Source of the DNA: Orychophragmus violaceus
Taxonomy: Eukaryota; Streptophyta; Magnoliopsida; Brassicales; Brassicaceae
DNA length: 64,000 nucleotides
Direction: 5' to 3'
Assembly: GCA_030180135.1 (NCBI GenBank)
Contig: CM058232.1
Span: 78,907,001-78,971,000 of the forward strand
How positions within the stretch are numbered: the stretch's first letter is position 1; every line of letters begins with the position of its first letter. The notes beneath the pieces are model-generated. The model ran no database searches and was not told where the DNA came from. It saw only the letters and a program-made list of their open reading frames with translations. Positions 1 through 11,351 of the stretch are shown here, in pieces. Made by a program: the position numbers and the translations under genes.

Positions 1-2
1 CG

Positions 3-968
3 GTTGAGCGCCTCCCAAGCTACACCTCAATCCTGATAGAGCAGTTTGTTGTCCACAGAGAGTGGGCTATGTCAGTGAGGGACTCTAGCCCAAAGTTCAG
101 CATGGCTGGTCTGATCACACCGTTGCTTGTGAAAAAGAAGATAAAACTGGAAGGAAGTCTGAGAAAGAAGACATTTGGGGCACCTACACCTGTTGCATGG
201 CTGGATGTCCAATACCTTACCCGAACTCACTACCTTGCATCCAAGCCGCCTCCAGAGCGCCATCTCTACCGGATGTGCTCAGGTACTTCCCATGAAGAAG
301 GGTACCTCCTCCCAAACCCCGACGTTACAAGTTTTGCCAACAGAGCTAATATCAGATTTTTACCGGGAGTGGAGCATGTGTTTGGACCTCACGGGTCACA
401 GAGAGCAGCTGCAGCAGAGCATGATACTTCCGACGCACCTGCTGGGGTGTATGGGCTGCACAGGTACCTTATTGAGCCTCTAGATGATCCTATCGAGAAC
501 AGGACGATCAGAGCATTGAGGGACCAGAACCGGAGCCTCCAGAGGCAGAGCAAATGGCACGGTAGGAACATTAAGAAGATGGCCTCCGGCTTGAAGAAGG
601 TGACCAAAGTTCTTAAGATGATTGTCGGGAAGAAGGACAAGAGTGGCGCTGCAGGACAGGCCTCCACATCCCGAGAGGCTCAGGCTGGTGCAGATGAGGA
701 GATTCAGGCAGCTACCGAGGAGGTGATAGCTGAGGCCGATGTTCTGGTTGAGCAGGCTGAATTGGAGCAGGGCAGATACTCGGTTGCTGGACACGAGACA
801 TCAGGATCTGCACGCATGGCCCATGACTCCTATTATGAGGATCCTCACCGCCACTCTACCCACGAGGACAGGAAGAAGAAGAGGAGAGCCATGAGGACAC
901 CTTCCTGCTCCTCCTCCAACCCAACTTACTCCATGGGGGATTCATCACCACCGTATCTCCACTACTAG
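3..968 (+). CDS. Athila-like retrotransposon ORF, C-terminal part
   Basis: The reading frame is open from base 3 to a TAG at 968, so it enters from the left edge and the first ATG (69) is probably internal. The product resembles the C-terminal part of the Athila ORF-1/env-like family of Ty3/gypsy elements: a stretch reading LDVQYLTRTHYLASKPP followed by an R-x-L-Y-R motif. Near residues 145-190 there is a Lys/Arg-rich, probably coiled-coil segment (ALRDQNRSLQRQSKWHGRN). The tail is acidic and then Arg/Ser-rich. A long noncoding tail, a purine tract and an LTR follow, as expected for the 3' end of an Athila. The function of this ORF is not established. The family call is from memory of motifs. 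Confidence 0.7.
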   Translation, partial: VERLPSYTSILIEQFVVHREWAMSVRDSSPKFSMAGLITPLLVKKKIKLEGSLRKKTFGAPTPVAWLDVQYLTRTHYLASKPPPERHLYRMCSGTSHEEGYLLPNPDVTSFANRANIRFLPGVEHVFGPHGSQRAAAAEHDTSDAPAGVYGLHRYLIEPLDDPIENRTIRALRDQNRSLQRQSKWHGRNIKKMASGLKKVTKVLKMIVGKKDKSGAAGQASTSREAQAGADEEIQAATEEVIAEADVLVEQAELEQGRYSVAGHETSGSARMAHDSYYEDPHRHSTHEDRKKKRRAMRTPSCSSSNPTYSMGDSSPPYLHY

Positions 969-2499
969 CCAGGTTACACTCCACCTTTGTACATAGTTCT
1001 TTTTCTTTCTTTGTTTGCTTTTTGTTTGTTTTCGGTCTTTCTTCCTCGCTTAGATCACACAAGGGACCGTGTGATTTAAGTTTGGGGGAGAGACTATTTA
1101 CTAATCTTGAGTCTCATGCATTCATCTAAGGCATAGAAAAACCAAAAAAAAAAAATTGAAAAAATTTCGAAAATTTTCACAAAAAGAAGCATGTAGGATC
1201 GAGTCTAGTTAGTAGTTTAGGATTCATGCATTGGGGACGATGATGATTTTGCCTTGAAGAGGTTCACCAATTAAGTTGCTTGTTGCTTTAATCAATTTTC
1301 AAAAACAAAGGAAAACCCATTGCTTGACTTTGAGATTCTGAAATTCCCTATCCTTGTGAAGCTTGCATGAATTAAACTCAATTCATTGTTATTGGACTTA
1401 ATTTGATTTTCGAAATATCTTGCTTAGGGGCTTGAAATACAATCCCATGATCCTTGCCCGAGCTATGTTTTCCCTTTTTCCACTCTTTTGATTAGCTCGG
1501 GCAACCATTGATCTTATGATCATGGCTTCCCTTACCCAAAGACCCTAAACTTTTCCTTGAAGCCAAATTGATTTGTGAGTGAGGCCTGTTCTTGATAGCT
1601 TTTGGCATGTGCAAAAACTTGAGAGTATCGGGAACGACAATGGTCTTTTCTCATTTTTAGCTAGCTCTATTTGCCAAAAGAGTCTAGCATTAGGATGGGA
1701 AACAAGTTTGGGAGAGAGATGAGAGCTATCTTGGGAATAAAAGGATCAATGAAAAGAGTTGTAAAGTGTTCAATGAGAAAAAGAAATTCACTAGGGGTTT
1801 AATCAAGAAGAGAGCATTGTGCAAAAGAAAAGAAAGAAAGATCAAGTCTGAAAAGAGACTAAGTAATGAAAAAGGTGTTTGCTCATGATAAAAAAAAGAG
1901 AGAAGAATCAATTAAGAGTTTCCTAGTGACAAAGAAAAGAGAAAAAAAGAGCAAAAAGGGGTGAGAGTTTTGGGTGATTGAATTGGAGGTTTTTGGTGAG
2001 TGTTTGTCTTTCATTATGGGATTATAGAGGAATCTTCTAGGGATTGGGTAGAACAATGAGAAAAGAACTTTGTATGCATGAATTGTTCCCTTTCTTAGAT
2101 GGATTTTGTGTAATGCCATTTGCTCCTATTCTTGAGAGTTAACCACCACCAAGGACACTACTTAGCCACCTCAAATTGCCTCTCTTGAAACTAGCCAATT
2201 GGGATTGATTGATTGCCCCTTTGTGAGATCGCACTTAGCTTCTAAATGAATGTAAGGAATTGAGTTGATGATTGCTTGTGTTCTATAGGATTTCGGGAGT
2301 TGGAGTAGGGATTGAGGGAACGGTAATGTGGAAGTACATGGATAGTTAATGATTAGAGCAACTTGTAACTTCTTTGAAAGGTCTTGTACCTTGTTGTGAG
2401 TCTTGTAGTTTTGAGCCCCCGCTTTCAAACCTTTTCCCCAACCTGTTGTGATTGACTTATGCTTGCTTGTGGACAAGCAAGATTCAAGTTTGGGGGAAT
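969..2499 (+). other. Athila 3' noncoding region with repeated PPT-like tracts
   Basis: There is no convincing coding sequence between the ORF stop and the LTR. The stretch contains three purine tracts resembling a polypurine tract (around 1079, 1706 and 2487), all with the core AAGTTTGGG. Only the last (AAGTTTGGGGGAAT) touches the LTR and is the functional candidate. Long ORF-to-LTR spacers are usual in Athila elements. A long hairpin lies at 1445-1525. Confidence 0.65.
1445..1525. repeat. Two-step hairpin in Athila tail
   Basis: The inner arms TTGCCCGAGCTA (1454-1465) and TAGCTCGGGCAA (1493-1504) are perfect 12-bp complements. The outer arms CCATGATC (1445-1452) and GATCATGG (1518-1525) extend the fold, with a bulge on the right side. 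RNA from this strand could form a stable stem-loop. Confidence 0.8.
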
Positions 2500-2818
2500 T
2501 GATATTCATACATTTTCATGCATTTAGGCTTGTATATAGTTCTTGTTTTGACTTCTTTTCTCCATCATTCATACCATTTTGTCGAGTCATTGTCACATCT
2601 AGAGTCTAGAATTGTTTAGGACTAGGATTAGGCATTCTAGGCTTGCATTTGGAGTGTTTCTTGTGTTTTGCAGGTGAATGTAGGCATCTAGGAGCATTGG
2701 TGAGCTTGGAAGTGGAGTCTTGAGCTCAGAAGACCAAGGAAGAGCCAACGAAGGACCGTATCGGCCTGAGTATCAGCCAAGCGGGCCGATACAACCCCTC
2801 GTCAAGTTTCGGAGAACC

Positions 2819-2985
2819 ATATCGGCCACAATATCGGTCCACCCAACCGATATGGACTCTCGGATTAATTTTCGAGGGTTCATATCGGCTCACATATCGG
2901 TCAGGTGGACCGATATGCTCCCACCCAGAAATAATCCGAGACTCAATATCGGTCCACATATCGGTCCACCTGACCGATATCGACC
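2819..2985. repeat. Triplicated ATATCGG dyad array in Athila U3
   Basis: Three copies of a 63-64 bp module begin at 2819, 2882 and 2946. Each holds two ATATCGG boxes followed by an inverted CCGATAT, so each module folds on itself (for example ATATCGGTCCACCTGACCGA, then TAT). Weaker half-sites lie upstream (2759-2791). The array ends about 70 bp before the TATA-like motif, a position that suits a regulatory element. Confidence 0.75.
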
Positions 2986-3055
2986 CCAGATTTTCACTTG
3001 GATCCGGGTCAACACCCGGTTTGTTCCGGGTTGACCCGGCTCGCACCTTTTAGAC

Positions 3056-3062
3056 TATTTAA
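3056..3062 (+). promoter_or_regulatory. TATA-like box of Athila LTR
   Basis: TATTTAA lies downstream of the U3 palindrome array and before a T-rich stretch. This is a likely core promoter, inferred from position only. Confidence 0.45.
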
Positions 3063-3939
3063 GCCAAAAACCTATTTTATTTTGTTTCTTAAGCAGTTTT
3101 TGATGTTCTAAACTCTTTTGTAAGAACACATTGGATTCCTTTGAATAATCTAGACTTCTCTTGTTATTCCATCAACAAATCTTTCAATCTCTCACTAATT
3201 CGCCATGATCAACTCTATTTCCATGGGTTTTGTTGATCTAGCTATGATTAGTGAGTAGTTCTCCATAGGCTTGTGGGTTGGGTAGGATTAGGTTGATTTG
3301 GGGTGATCAATAGAATTCTAGTAGTTAATTGTCAAAATCTCATCTAGCAAAGTGCGCTTAATGCCTAGTTAATCTTGATCACATTGATTAGGATGTTTAG
3401 AATTTCTTGTTCACAACCTGTTCGATGAAATTCCGGTATTTAGCTTTGTTAGGACTTTCATATTCTAGCGCATGAAAATGTATGTCTAGAGTGATTGGTT
3501 GCTAATTGGAACTCGTTTGAATGCTTGTTTGATTTTGATTCACAAATGATGATTTGTTCTTGAGTTAAGATTAAATGAAGAATTGGTATTAAGAGATTAA
3601 ACCGATTTGCTTTGTGTGTTCCTTGCTAAGAGATTAGCTTGTTTGAAGTTTGAATTAGGATTCCTTGATCATCCCGAGTCACCTATCCGTTGACCTTTAC
3701 CCTTGAGCCTTATGCTTCCTATTGATTGAATCGTTTGTTTACTTATTTTTGTTTGCTTCGATCTGATTTGTTTTGTTAGGATTGTTAGGAATTAAAAACC
3801 AAAATTGTCTGATTTGACTCTGAAGGATTAGTATCTGCTTATTGGTTTTATCCGTCCCAGAATAGGTTCGATACCTCAAAGCTACTACGATAAGCTTGAG
3901 GAATTGGTACCTCAAAGGATTGCAAAATCCTAGTTATCA

Positions 3940-5425
3940 CCACTGCCATAGCTAATACCTCCAACATTTAGAAATGACACTCATCCTTCTAGTGGTTCTA
4001 AGTCATGAATTAGATTCTCCGCTTCCAAATCAGTTCTCCTCTATGGTTTTCTTTTACCATGCCACAGGGTATCATCCCCTTCCAAATGAATTCTTTGATG
4101 GTTTCTATCACCATGCACCATGGTGTTGATTGTCGTACAAACTGATATCCTTGCTTATCCTTCGTGAATGATGCAGCTAACCATGTCCATTATGGTTATC
4201 TGACTTGTAGGGAATGACCCACCACGCTTACGCAACGCACTCTAATTTCCAAACCGACTTCCAATCTCACTTCCAACTCAAGGTTTCCTTCCTTGTGATC
4301 CTGCTGTGGTGTTTTCCAAGCATCATACTTTGGGTTTTGTTCCCCGTTAAACTTAACCTCATTTCCTCTCCCTTGCAGCTTCTTGCCAATCCGTGATAGT
4401 GTTTTCCTAACACTCTTCCGTTAGATTTCCATTTTGCAATAACCTGCTTTGTCCACTTACGCTTGCAATAAACAAAAGTCCAGCATAGTAGGCAATTCCA
4501 AATGCCACAACTCCACTTCCCAAAAACCTTTTACGATCTCCTTTTCCTCATGAAGGAACTCCATTAGCTTCTACAGTAACCCATAAAGAACTCCAATGCA
4601 GACTGTTACCTTTCCGGTCTTATCTTTGATTCTTTAGTCCGCAATACCACGAAGATCCCGCTCTACTTCCAGCTTGATCAGACTTCAATCGAGCTATCCA
4701 TAACCTATTGAAGTTGATGTCACAAATCTGATTCCAATATTCCATACTTAGAATAGATTTGGACAGTCTCATACTGCTCCTTGTGCAACATGCGACACGA
4801 ATAACTCTTGACGCTTAATCCAAGTATAACACCACCACTTCCTATGGCATCCTTGTAATCCGGTCTTTTCATCGACCTCTTGCAGCTCCTCCATCACTCC
4901 TTGCAGCTCCTGCACCACTCCTTGCAGCTTTTACTACGCCTCTATGCAACTCCTTCAACATTTCTTGTAACTCTTGTAGTTCTCTGCTACACTCCCACAT
5001 TAGCCTCTCTGGTGAACATCTCCACATCCTTATCGGTTTAGCACGCTTGTTTGAACAAAATTTTGAACAAACTCCAACCCCCAACACAAACCTTAATGGT
5101 ATCTACTACCCCGTAGGCGCACAACGCAAAATACATCTCAACATACACCTTAACGACACTCATCACGACATACCTCTCTGCACACATCTTAAGGAAAATA
5201 ACACAACTAAGGTCTAAGAGCACCAACCACAACCTGCAAAAAGATCTAACTAGACAGGGACCAACACGGAGAAAAACTGATGATAAAATTGGTGCTTGAA
5301 AAAAATCCTTTCAAAAAGTACCTCATTTTTAAAACTTTTGCAAACACTTTCGAAAACAGAAATAGGTTTTTAAGAAGATGACAGAAGCTGATCCCTCATG
5401 GCAGAACTGAGGGACCTTAACCTGG
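3940..5425 (-). mobile_element. Leader/gag remnant of truncated LTR element (G0)
   Basis: This is internal sequence of the minus-strand element whose primer site and LTR lie at 5426-7309. No long reading frame survives. Around 4870-5090 the minus strand encodes a short low-complexity stretch rich in Glu-Leu and Ala-Arg (ELQELQEMLKELHRG) from a duplicated TGCAGCTCC-type repeat. The left edge is the end of the Athila LTR, so the rest of the element is displaced beyond the window or lost. Nothing else is recognisable. Confidence 0.5.
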
Positions 5426-5437
5426 GATCTGATACCA
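5426..5437 (-). other. Primer-binding site of G0 (initiator tRNA-Met type)
   Basis: On the minus strand this reads TGGTATCAGATC, matching the initiator-tRNA-Met type PBS (TGGTATCAGAGC) except at one position. It lies three bases inside the LTR end. Confidence 0.75.
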
Positions 5438-5440
5438 AAT

Positions 5441-7309
5441 TGACACGGCCTGTTCCAGTGAACCGAAAACGGCGCCTTGCGGCACCGGTAAGACCGGAAC
5501 GGTCCAACCAGACTGCCTTTCAATGGTTTCAGGAACCCGTATGCTCCCTTCGATTCAAATCAACCAAGAACATGAGAAGATCGGTCAATCCTGCATTCAG
5601 ACCTGCGAGGGGAAAATAAAGGGAAAGGAAGAAGGACTGATTAATTGTTTCAAACACAATTACCCAGCGAGTGCAGGCTCTAGGAACCCACAAACTTATC
5701 TCGATCATATATAAATCAACTAGCAAAATTTATAAACTAATATCTGCTAACAATCATCACCTCGAATGACACTCAAGTACCAATAAATGACTATTATATA
5801 TATATGTATATACGTGGTACCAAACACGGGTACTACCACAGTTGGCACTAGACACGGGCACTACCACCCCGTCATGCTCTCCATATCGCCTACACGGGCT
5901 CGCCGATGCCCCCAGCGATGGCTAAGGTGCATGACACGGGCCCCACCTATAGACAATCAAACAAACGGACATGATGTCAGACTCGGGCTCTACCATTCCG
6001 CATTCACAATCAACCTATCACGACTCGACCACTCTTAACTTATTCCTCATATTCCATTCTCATATCTCTTCGTTCTTTATCCCAATTACTCATTCCATAT
6101 TCATAACTCATAGTTCATATTTATACTTCCCCACACAATGCAAACACCCTGTAACCACTATTCATATGCAATCAACCATATTGAGTTTAGCAATCCTATA
6201 TATATCTAGTTTTGTTCATCACACCAACACATATCGACAATAATAACGATATATATATATATATATTTATATATTAGATTGATGCCATATTATGTTTACA
6301 CATCACACTCAACTATGCAAAGTCATATAGCTATATATAGGAACCCGACATTAAGAAAGGACTAACATCCAGAAGAAGGATTAATAATCGAGCGAGAGTC
6401 CACAACCAGTCGTCACCTTGGCCAAAAAAGGGCAAAAGCATAATTTAGAAACTCCAGACGCCCGAACGAACTTCATATCAAACTAGTCAACTAAACGGAT
6501 CGGTCAATGAACCGATCAACCGAGTTGACTCGGTGGCCGGCGGCGGTGACTCCAATGGCATAAAATCTCCGGCGGCGGACATCGGCGATGAAGGCTCGAA
6601 GCGGTGGCCAATGAGTTCGAAAAAAAATTTGTGGTCTGCGGCGACAGCTCCGACGGCGGAGGATCTCTAGCGGCGGAAAGCAGGGACGGCGGCTCCAGGT
6701 GGCGGTGGCTCCGGTGGGCGGCGACAGCGATTCCGGGCGGCGGCGATAGCGACCCCGGGCTGTGGCGGCGGTTCCGGTCGGGGCGACGGAAACTCTGGGC
6801 GGCAGCGGCAGCTCTGGTCGGCTGCGATGGCGACTCTGGGCGGCGACGGCGGCGGCTCCGGTCAGCGGCGGCGATGCGTGAGATTCTTGCCAATCTTTTC
6901 ACGGCGATTGTGTGGGCGTCCGGTGGCCTACGGAGGAGATATTTACGGTTACGGCCTTACCTCGTCGAGCTGAACGTGCATGTGGCATCGGATTTGTGAG
7001 ATTAATCACAAATATAAAGATATGAAGTTTTTAGTGCTCTGGTCAAGGAGAAACAAATCTGAAAAACGGCTTTCATGATTATCTTTGACTCTAAACAATG
7101 GAGGAACACTAGATCTTGTCTCCGGAGGTGGTGGCTGCGACGGAGGAGAGGTAGAGCTTCACCGGAGATCTCTTTTCTTGACTTTCTTAAGGATGAATGC
7201 TCTTATTTATAAAAAACAGACCTAGGGTTTTAGAATAAGAATTAGGCTTTTGGGTTTGGGCTTTGAGCTTTTTCTTCAAAAATTTTGGGTCGGGTTTTGG
7301 GGTGTTACA
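5441..7309 (-). mobile_element. 5' LTR of G0
   Basis: A segment of 1869 bp on the minus strand begins TGTAACACCCC at 7309 and ends GTGTCA at 5441, next to the PBS. TGTAACACCC starts are common in Ty3/gypsy LTRs. A GC-rich block with CGG repeats (about 6520-6880) gives long but low-complexity frames on both strands; I do not treat these as genes. The partner LTR is not in the window. Confidence 0.7.
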
Positions 7310-7621
7310 GACTTTCAAACAAATATATATTGGGTTTGGAGGAAACAAAATGGGAGTATTTATAACTGAGCCTCAATGCCATGTATCATAGTTAGTAAAT
7401 CAAAAGTGGGACGACGCAAATTTACCTCACCAAATGTGGATGGCTAAGACAGCCATGTAAAAGAAAACTTACCATTCTAAAATCACTTATTCTCTTTTCT
7501 GACTTAAGTTGTGTTTTATCTTGATCAGCTCAGTTTTGATCTTCGATTCTTTTGATGGATTAAAGCAAAACTCGATACTCTCTTTTTTATTGATAAATAA
7601 TATAATATTTCAAAAAAAACA
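7310..7621. other. Unassigned spacer
   Basis: AT-rich sequence between the G0 LTR and the foldback element. I see no coding, repeat or structural signal in it. Confidence 0.4.
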
Positions 7622-7630
7622 TCTAAAAAA

Positions 7631-9096
7631 CGGGGAAAATGCCAAAAAATATCTGAACTTTGTAAATTTGGCCAAACAAAACCTAAACTACAAAGTTCAC
7701 CGAAAAATACATGAATTATTTATTGACTTTCATTTAATACCTGAACTTTCAGTTGACCTAACCAAAATAACACGCCCTTATCTTTTCTAAAAAAATCGTT
7801 AGAGGGTATCGTTAAGACGGAACGTCGTTTCAAATAATACTGTAAATTAAACCCCGTAGATCCCTAGGCTCGAACTTGGGTATGGTGTACAATGGGAAGG
7901 AGTTCGTAACCACTAAGACAATGACATTTAATTGCTATATGCTCAACAAAAATAATATGTATATTAATTTAATCGTTTATTAAATGTTTTGTTAAAATTA
8001 AAATGTTAGTTAAATTTATTAAAATGTTTTATTAAATTTATATGCACTTAGTAAATTGTTTATTTTTATGTATTAAATGTAAAAACATTTTTACATTTAG
8101 TGAATATAAATTTAATAAATCTTAAAACAAACATATTTAATAAATATTTTTATTTTAATAAATTTATAATATTCATTAAATTTATATTTATTAAATTTAT
8201 TAAATTTATTAAATTTTTTGATGAAATTTCATATTTATTAATCACCAAAATGAAGAATACATTTACAAGTATGAAACTGTAAAGTGACTAAAAGGAGCTG
8301 TTTATATCATACAGCAAACAAAAAACTAAATACCATACACCTCAAACCACCTGCATCGTAAGCCTTGAAGCCGGTGAGGAGGCTTAATACATTTAATGAA
8401 TTAAATTTAAATTTAATATTTATATACATTTAATAATCTAATAAACGTAAATTTAATCTAATAAATCTAAATTTAATGAATGTTTTAAATTTATTAAAAT
8501 AAAAATATTTATTTAATTTATTAAATATTTTTGTTTTAAGATTTATTAAATTTATATTCACTAAATGTAAAAACGTTTTTACATTGAATACATAAAAATA
8601 AACAATTTACTAAATGCATATAAATTTAACAAAACGTTTTAATAAATTTAATAAATTTAATTAACATTTTAAATTTAATAAAACATTTAATAAATGATTC
8701 AATTAATATAAGTATTATTTTTGTTAAGCATATAGCAACTAAACGACATTGTCTCAGACTCTCAGTGGTTACAAACCCCTTCCCATTGTATACCATATCC
8801 AAGTTCGAGCCTAGGGATCAACGGGTTTTAATTTTCAGAATTACTCGAAACGACATCGTTTTGTTCACTTAAACTTATTCAAATCTTTGGACAAAACGAC
8901 GTCGTTTCGTTTTAACGGTATCCTTTAACGATTTAAAAAAAAAGAAGATAATAACGTGTTATTTTGGCTAGGTCAACTGAAAGTTTAGGTATTAAATGAA
9001 AGTCAATAAATAATTCAGGTATTTTTTGGTGAGCTTTGTAGTTTACGTATTTTTTGGCCAAATTTATAAAGTTTATGTATTTTTGGCATTTTTGCC
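7631..9096. mobile_element. Foldback Mutator-like element (non-autonomous)
   Basis: About 1466 bp is flanked by a perfect 9-bp direct repeat TCTAAAAAA (7622-7630 and 9097-9105), the TSD length of Mutator-like elements. The two halves are inverted copies of each other over nearly their whole length. The left arm begins with GGGGAAAATGCC and the right arm, read in reverse, with GGCAAAAATGCC. Matching blocks follow in order: the CTGAAC and AAAGTT motifs, the GTCAATAAATAAT stretch, the segment with CCTAGG, and then an AT-rich core of TTTATTAAA-like units near 8100-8700. It encodes nothing recognisable. Confidence 0.85.
8745..8825 (+). other. tRNA-like segment in the MULE arm
   Basis: CTCAGTGGTTAC resembles a tRNA A box, and about 45 bp later AAGTTCGAGCC resembles a B box with a GGTTCGA core (one change). 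An inverted, more diverged copy lies in the left arm at about 7855-7925. This could be a captured tRNA or SINE piece. It does not fold into a clean cloverleaf by eye, so I do not call a tRNA gene. Confidence 0.35.
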
Positions 9097-9105
9097 TCTA
9101 AAAAA

Positions 9106-9794
9106 TTGATATAGATTTTATAGTGAGTAACTCATACAAAATAGTAACCCAATCATTAAATCTCTCTTCTCACACACTATTTACTTACTCTATTCATCTT
9201 TCTTTTTTCTTTTTAACTAAAAACCCCTTTTATTCTTTGAATTTCTAACTATTATAACTCTAACTAACCAGATTTTCCGACATTTGAAAAAGAAGAAGAA
9301 GAGGAAAAAGGAAGAAAAAGAATAATAATGAAGAAGAAGAAGAATTATAATAACAGAGTGAAGAACAATGTTGAAAAACGAATAATGGCTTTCGGGTGTG
9401 AACGATTTTTTCGGTGAAGAACAGTGTTTTGCGGAGTAAATAGTATTTGGAAAGAAGAAAAATAAGAAGAAAAAAATTTAAACATATAAGTTGTTTTTTT
9501 AAAGGATCTTCAAATTTAAATTGGAGAAGGAAAATAAAAATGTTTACAAGCCCATAAGGTTAGTTTATTATGCTTAGCGTAGCAGAAATAAAAGCACTGT
9601 TAGAATTTCAGTAAATCAAATCCAAAGGATATTTAGAATTGAGGAAGTCCCATATTACACTAGAGAATAAGTGAGACGGTTGGGCAGTGAGAAGTTTGTT
9701 GGGACCAACTGAATACACTTTGGAGAGCTAGATCATGATCGGAGAGTTGATGAGATTAAGGTGGTTGCCGCGGTTGCATGTTGCTAAGCGACGC
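9106..9794. other. Unassigned AT-rich stretch; LINE 3' region
   Basis: It contains a GAA/AAG-rich low-complexity patch (about 9285-9350). The right part may be the 3' untranslated region of the minus-strand LINE. No terminal repeats or ORFs are recognisable. Confidence 0.35.
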
Positions 9795-10204
9795 AAATGA
9801 GAGCCAGAAAGCCATCATCTCTGAAGATTTTTCAGGATTAGATTCTATGAAGGATTAGATTCCCTGAAAGATGAGATTCTGTTTTTGGTGATGAGACCGA
9901 TTGAAGAGATTAAGGATTCCGCCGGTCTGAAGATACGATGGTGCAGACGATCATACCTCTCTGTCTAAATGAGGTAAAGAGTAGCTTGCCACACGAATAG
10001 TACCACTCCCTTCTGATTTTTGTTGCCCACTAAAATTATTATTGTGTCCTTTGTTGTTGACCAGGTCCTTAGTGTCGGAGAGAGTCTGCATCTTGCCCCA
10101 AATTTGGACCAAATTGACCATGAGTATTCGCATGCGAAGAATAAATGATCTAGGCTTTCTGCAGCGGATTGATAGAGGAGACAGTGAGGATCCAACTGCA
10201 AAAT
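9795..10204 (-). pseudogene. LINE reverse-transcriptase protein, C-terminal end
   Basis: The minus strand encodes the end of an L1-type LINE ORF2. The zinc-binding zf-RVT segment is recognisable from DPHCLLYQSAAESLDHLFF (pattern CxxC...H). The usual C-terminal tail follows, including LFVWQATLYLI, then a stop where the family has Trp, then TER and a degraded ISSFRE-type end. Upstream coding continues at 11352-11638 after a solo LTR insertion. In-frame stops mean it is not functional. Confidence 0.75.
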
Positions 10205-11351
10205 TGATATGCTCGAATTTAATTCTTTAAGTCACACTGCAAGTGCACATGCAAATGTAGTATGTAGAAGTTGAAGTACATAGACTCAAGAATTGTTGCG
10301 ATAGACTATAGAATGTCAAGTTAAGCTAGGTGATAAAATCGAGAATATTAAACTAAAACATAAAGTAAATCAGTAGCAAATATCGGTTTGTTTATCAAAT
10401 ACTAAAAGCGCTAGGTTAGGAGAATTCTTAGGAAATCATGCTAAGCTGATCAAGTATCAGTCATGATCGAATTAAGAACCGTTCTAGAACTCAAACAAAG
10501 ATATATAACTAACCAACTTTCGTTGCGAGATTTCACTAAGTCTAAACCCTAGAAATCCAAATTTATTGCAATTTCTAACAGATTAAACTAGCCTTAGGTA
10601 CAGGTTCGATTAGTTCACAATTCAATTAAACCAAATTTCTTTGCAGATAATTAAATTGCTCAACCTAAATACATCAGATTCTAAATTACACTTCCGTGTC
10701 AATTTATAAACCCTAGATCTAGATTCTAAGTGATCAGGTTAGAAACTAGTATAAAGCGCAATTCAGGTTGAAAAACTAACAAGTTATCAATCCGTAACTG
10801 ATTGATTTAATCTAATAAGTCATGAAATCCCTAATGAGAATCCCTAAACCTAACAATGAATCTACTCAGATATGAAAAATAAATCATAATATGAATAAAT
10901 TGATTCTCCAAAAGCAGTACAAAAACAGATTAGCCCCAAGCTCTCAAAAACTCTCTCTAGATAAAAGTATGAATGTGTAATCTAAACAAAACACCAAAAA
11001 CCCTAATATAAAGTGTAAAACACGTCTTGGGTCTCTTTTGTAAATATTAGAACTTTTGGCTAAAAACTGCAAATCTTCAAATCTTCAATAAACCGCTGCG
11101 TTTCTGCGTGTTGGCTAGCTGAGTTAATCGACACAGTGATGCATCGGTCGACGCTCAGGTCAAACAGAGATGCTCTGCTTCTCTCATCACGGTCCAGCTC
11201 CAAAACTTGCCCAAAAGAATCCAATATCTTCCAAAGTCCTCCAAATGTGTGTGATCCTAATAAACACCGGAAAAGACTCGAAAGACACTACAAAAGACTC
11301 TAATATATATTTATATCATGGCTTAAAACAGGTAAAAACTATGATATATCA
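10205..11351 (-). mobile_element. Solo LTR inside the LINE
   Basis: This 1147-bp segment on the minus strand starts TGATATATCATAG and ends TATCA. The flanks AAAAT (10200-10204) and TAAAT (11352-11356) look like a 5-bp TSD with one change. Removing it rejoins the LINE zf-RVT region. It belongs to the same family as the solo LTR at 19400-20564: shared TGATATATCAT start, shared GAGTCTTTT motifs and a shared GTGCACTTGCAGT end region. A dyad-rich stretch with GTCGACCGATGCATC lies near 11100-11160. Confidence 0.8.

Larger units (their letters stand above)
2500..3939 (+). mobile_element. 3' LTR of Athila-like element
   Basis: A 1440-bp segment starts TGATA directly after a purine tract (AAGTTTGGGGGAAT) and ends TATCA, giving 5-bp inverted termini. 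A TATA-like TATTTAA lies at 3056-3062, and the sequence upstream of it is a palindrome array (2819-2985). The 5' LTR lies outside the window, so the TSD and LTR divergence cannot be read. The flanking sequence on the right belongs to another LTR element, suggesting that the Athila inserted into that element. Confidence 0.8.

Noticed and set aside
4214..5087. Small frames in the G0 leader
   Set aside because: Short, without motif, in noncoding retrotransposon sequence.
6516..6999. Long frames on both strands in the CGG-rich LTR block
   Set aside because: Low-complexity Gly/Arg/Ala frames on both strands inside an LTR; no family resemblance.
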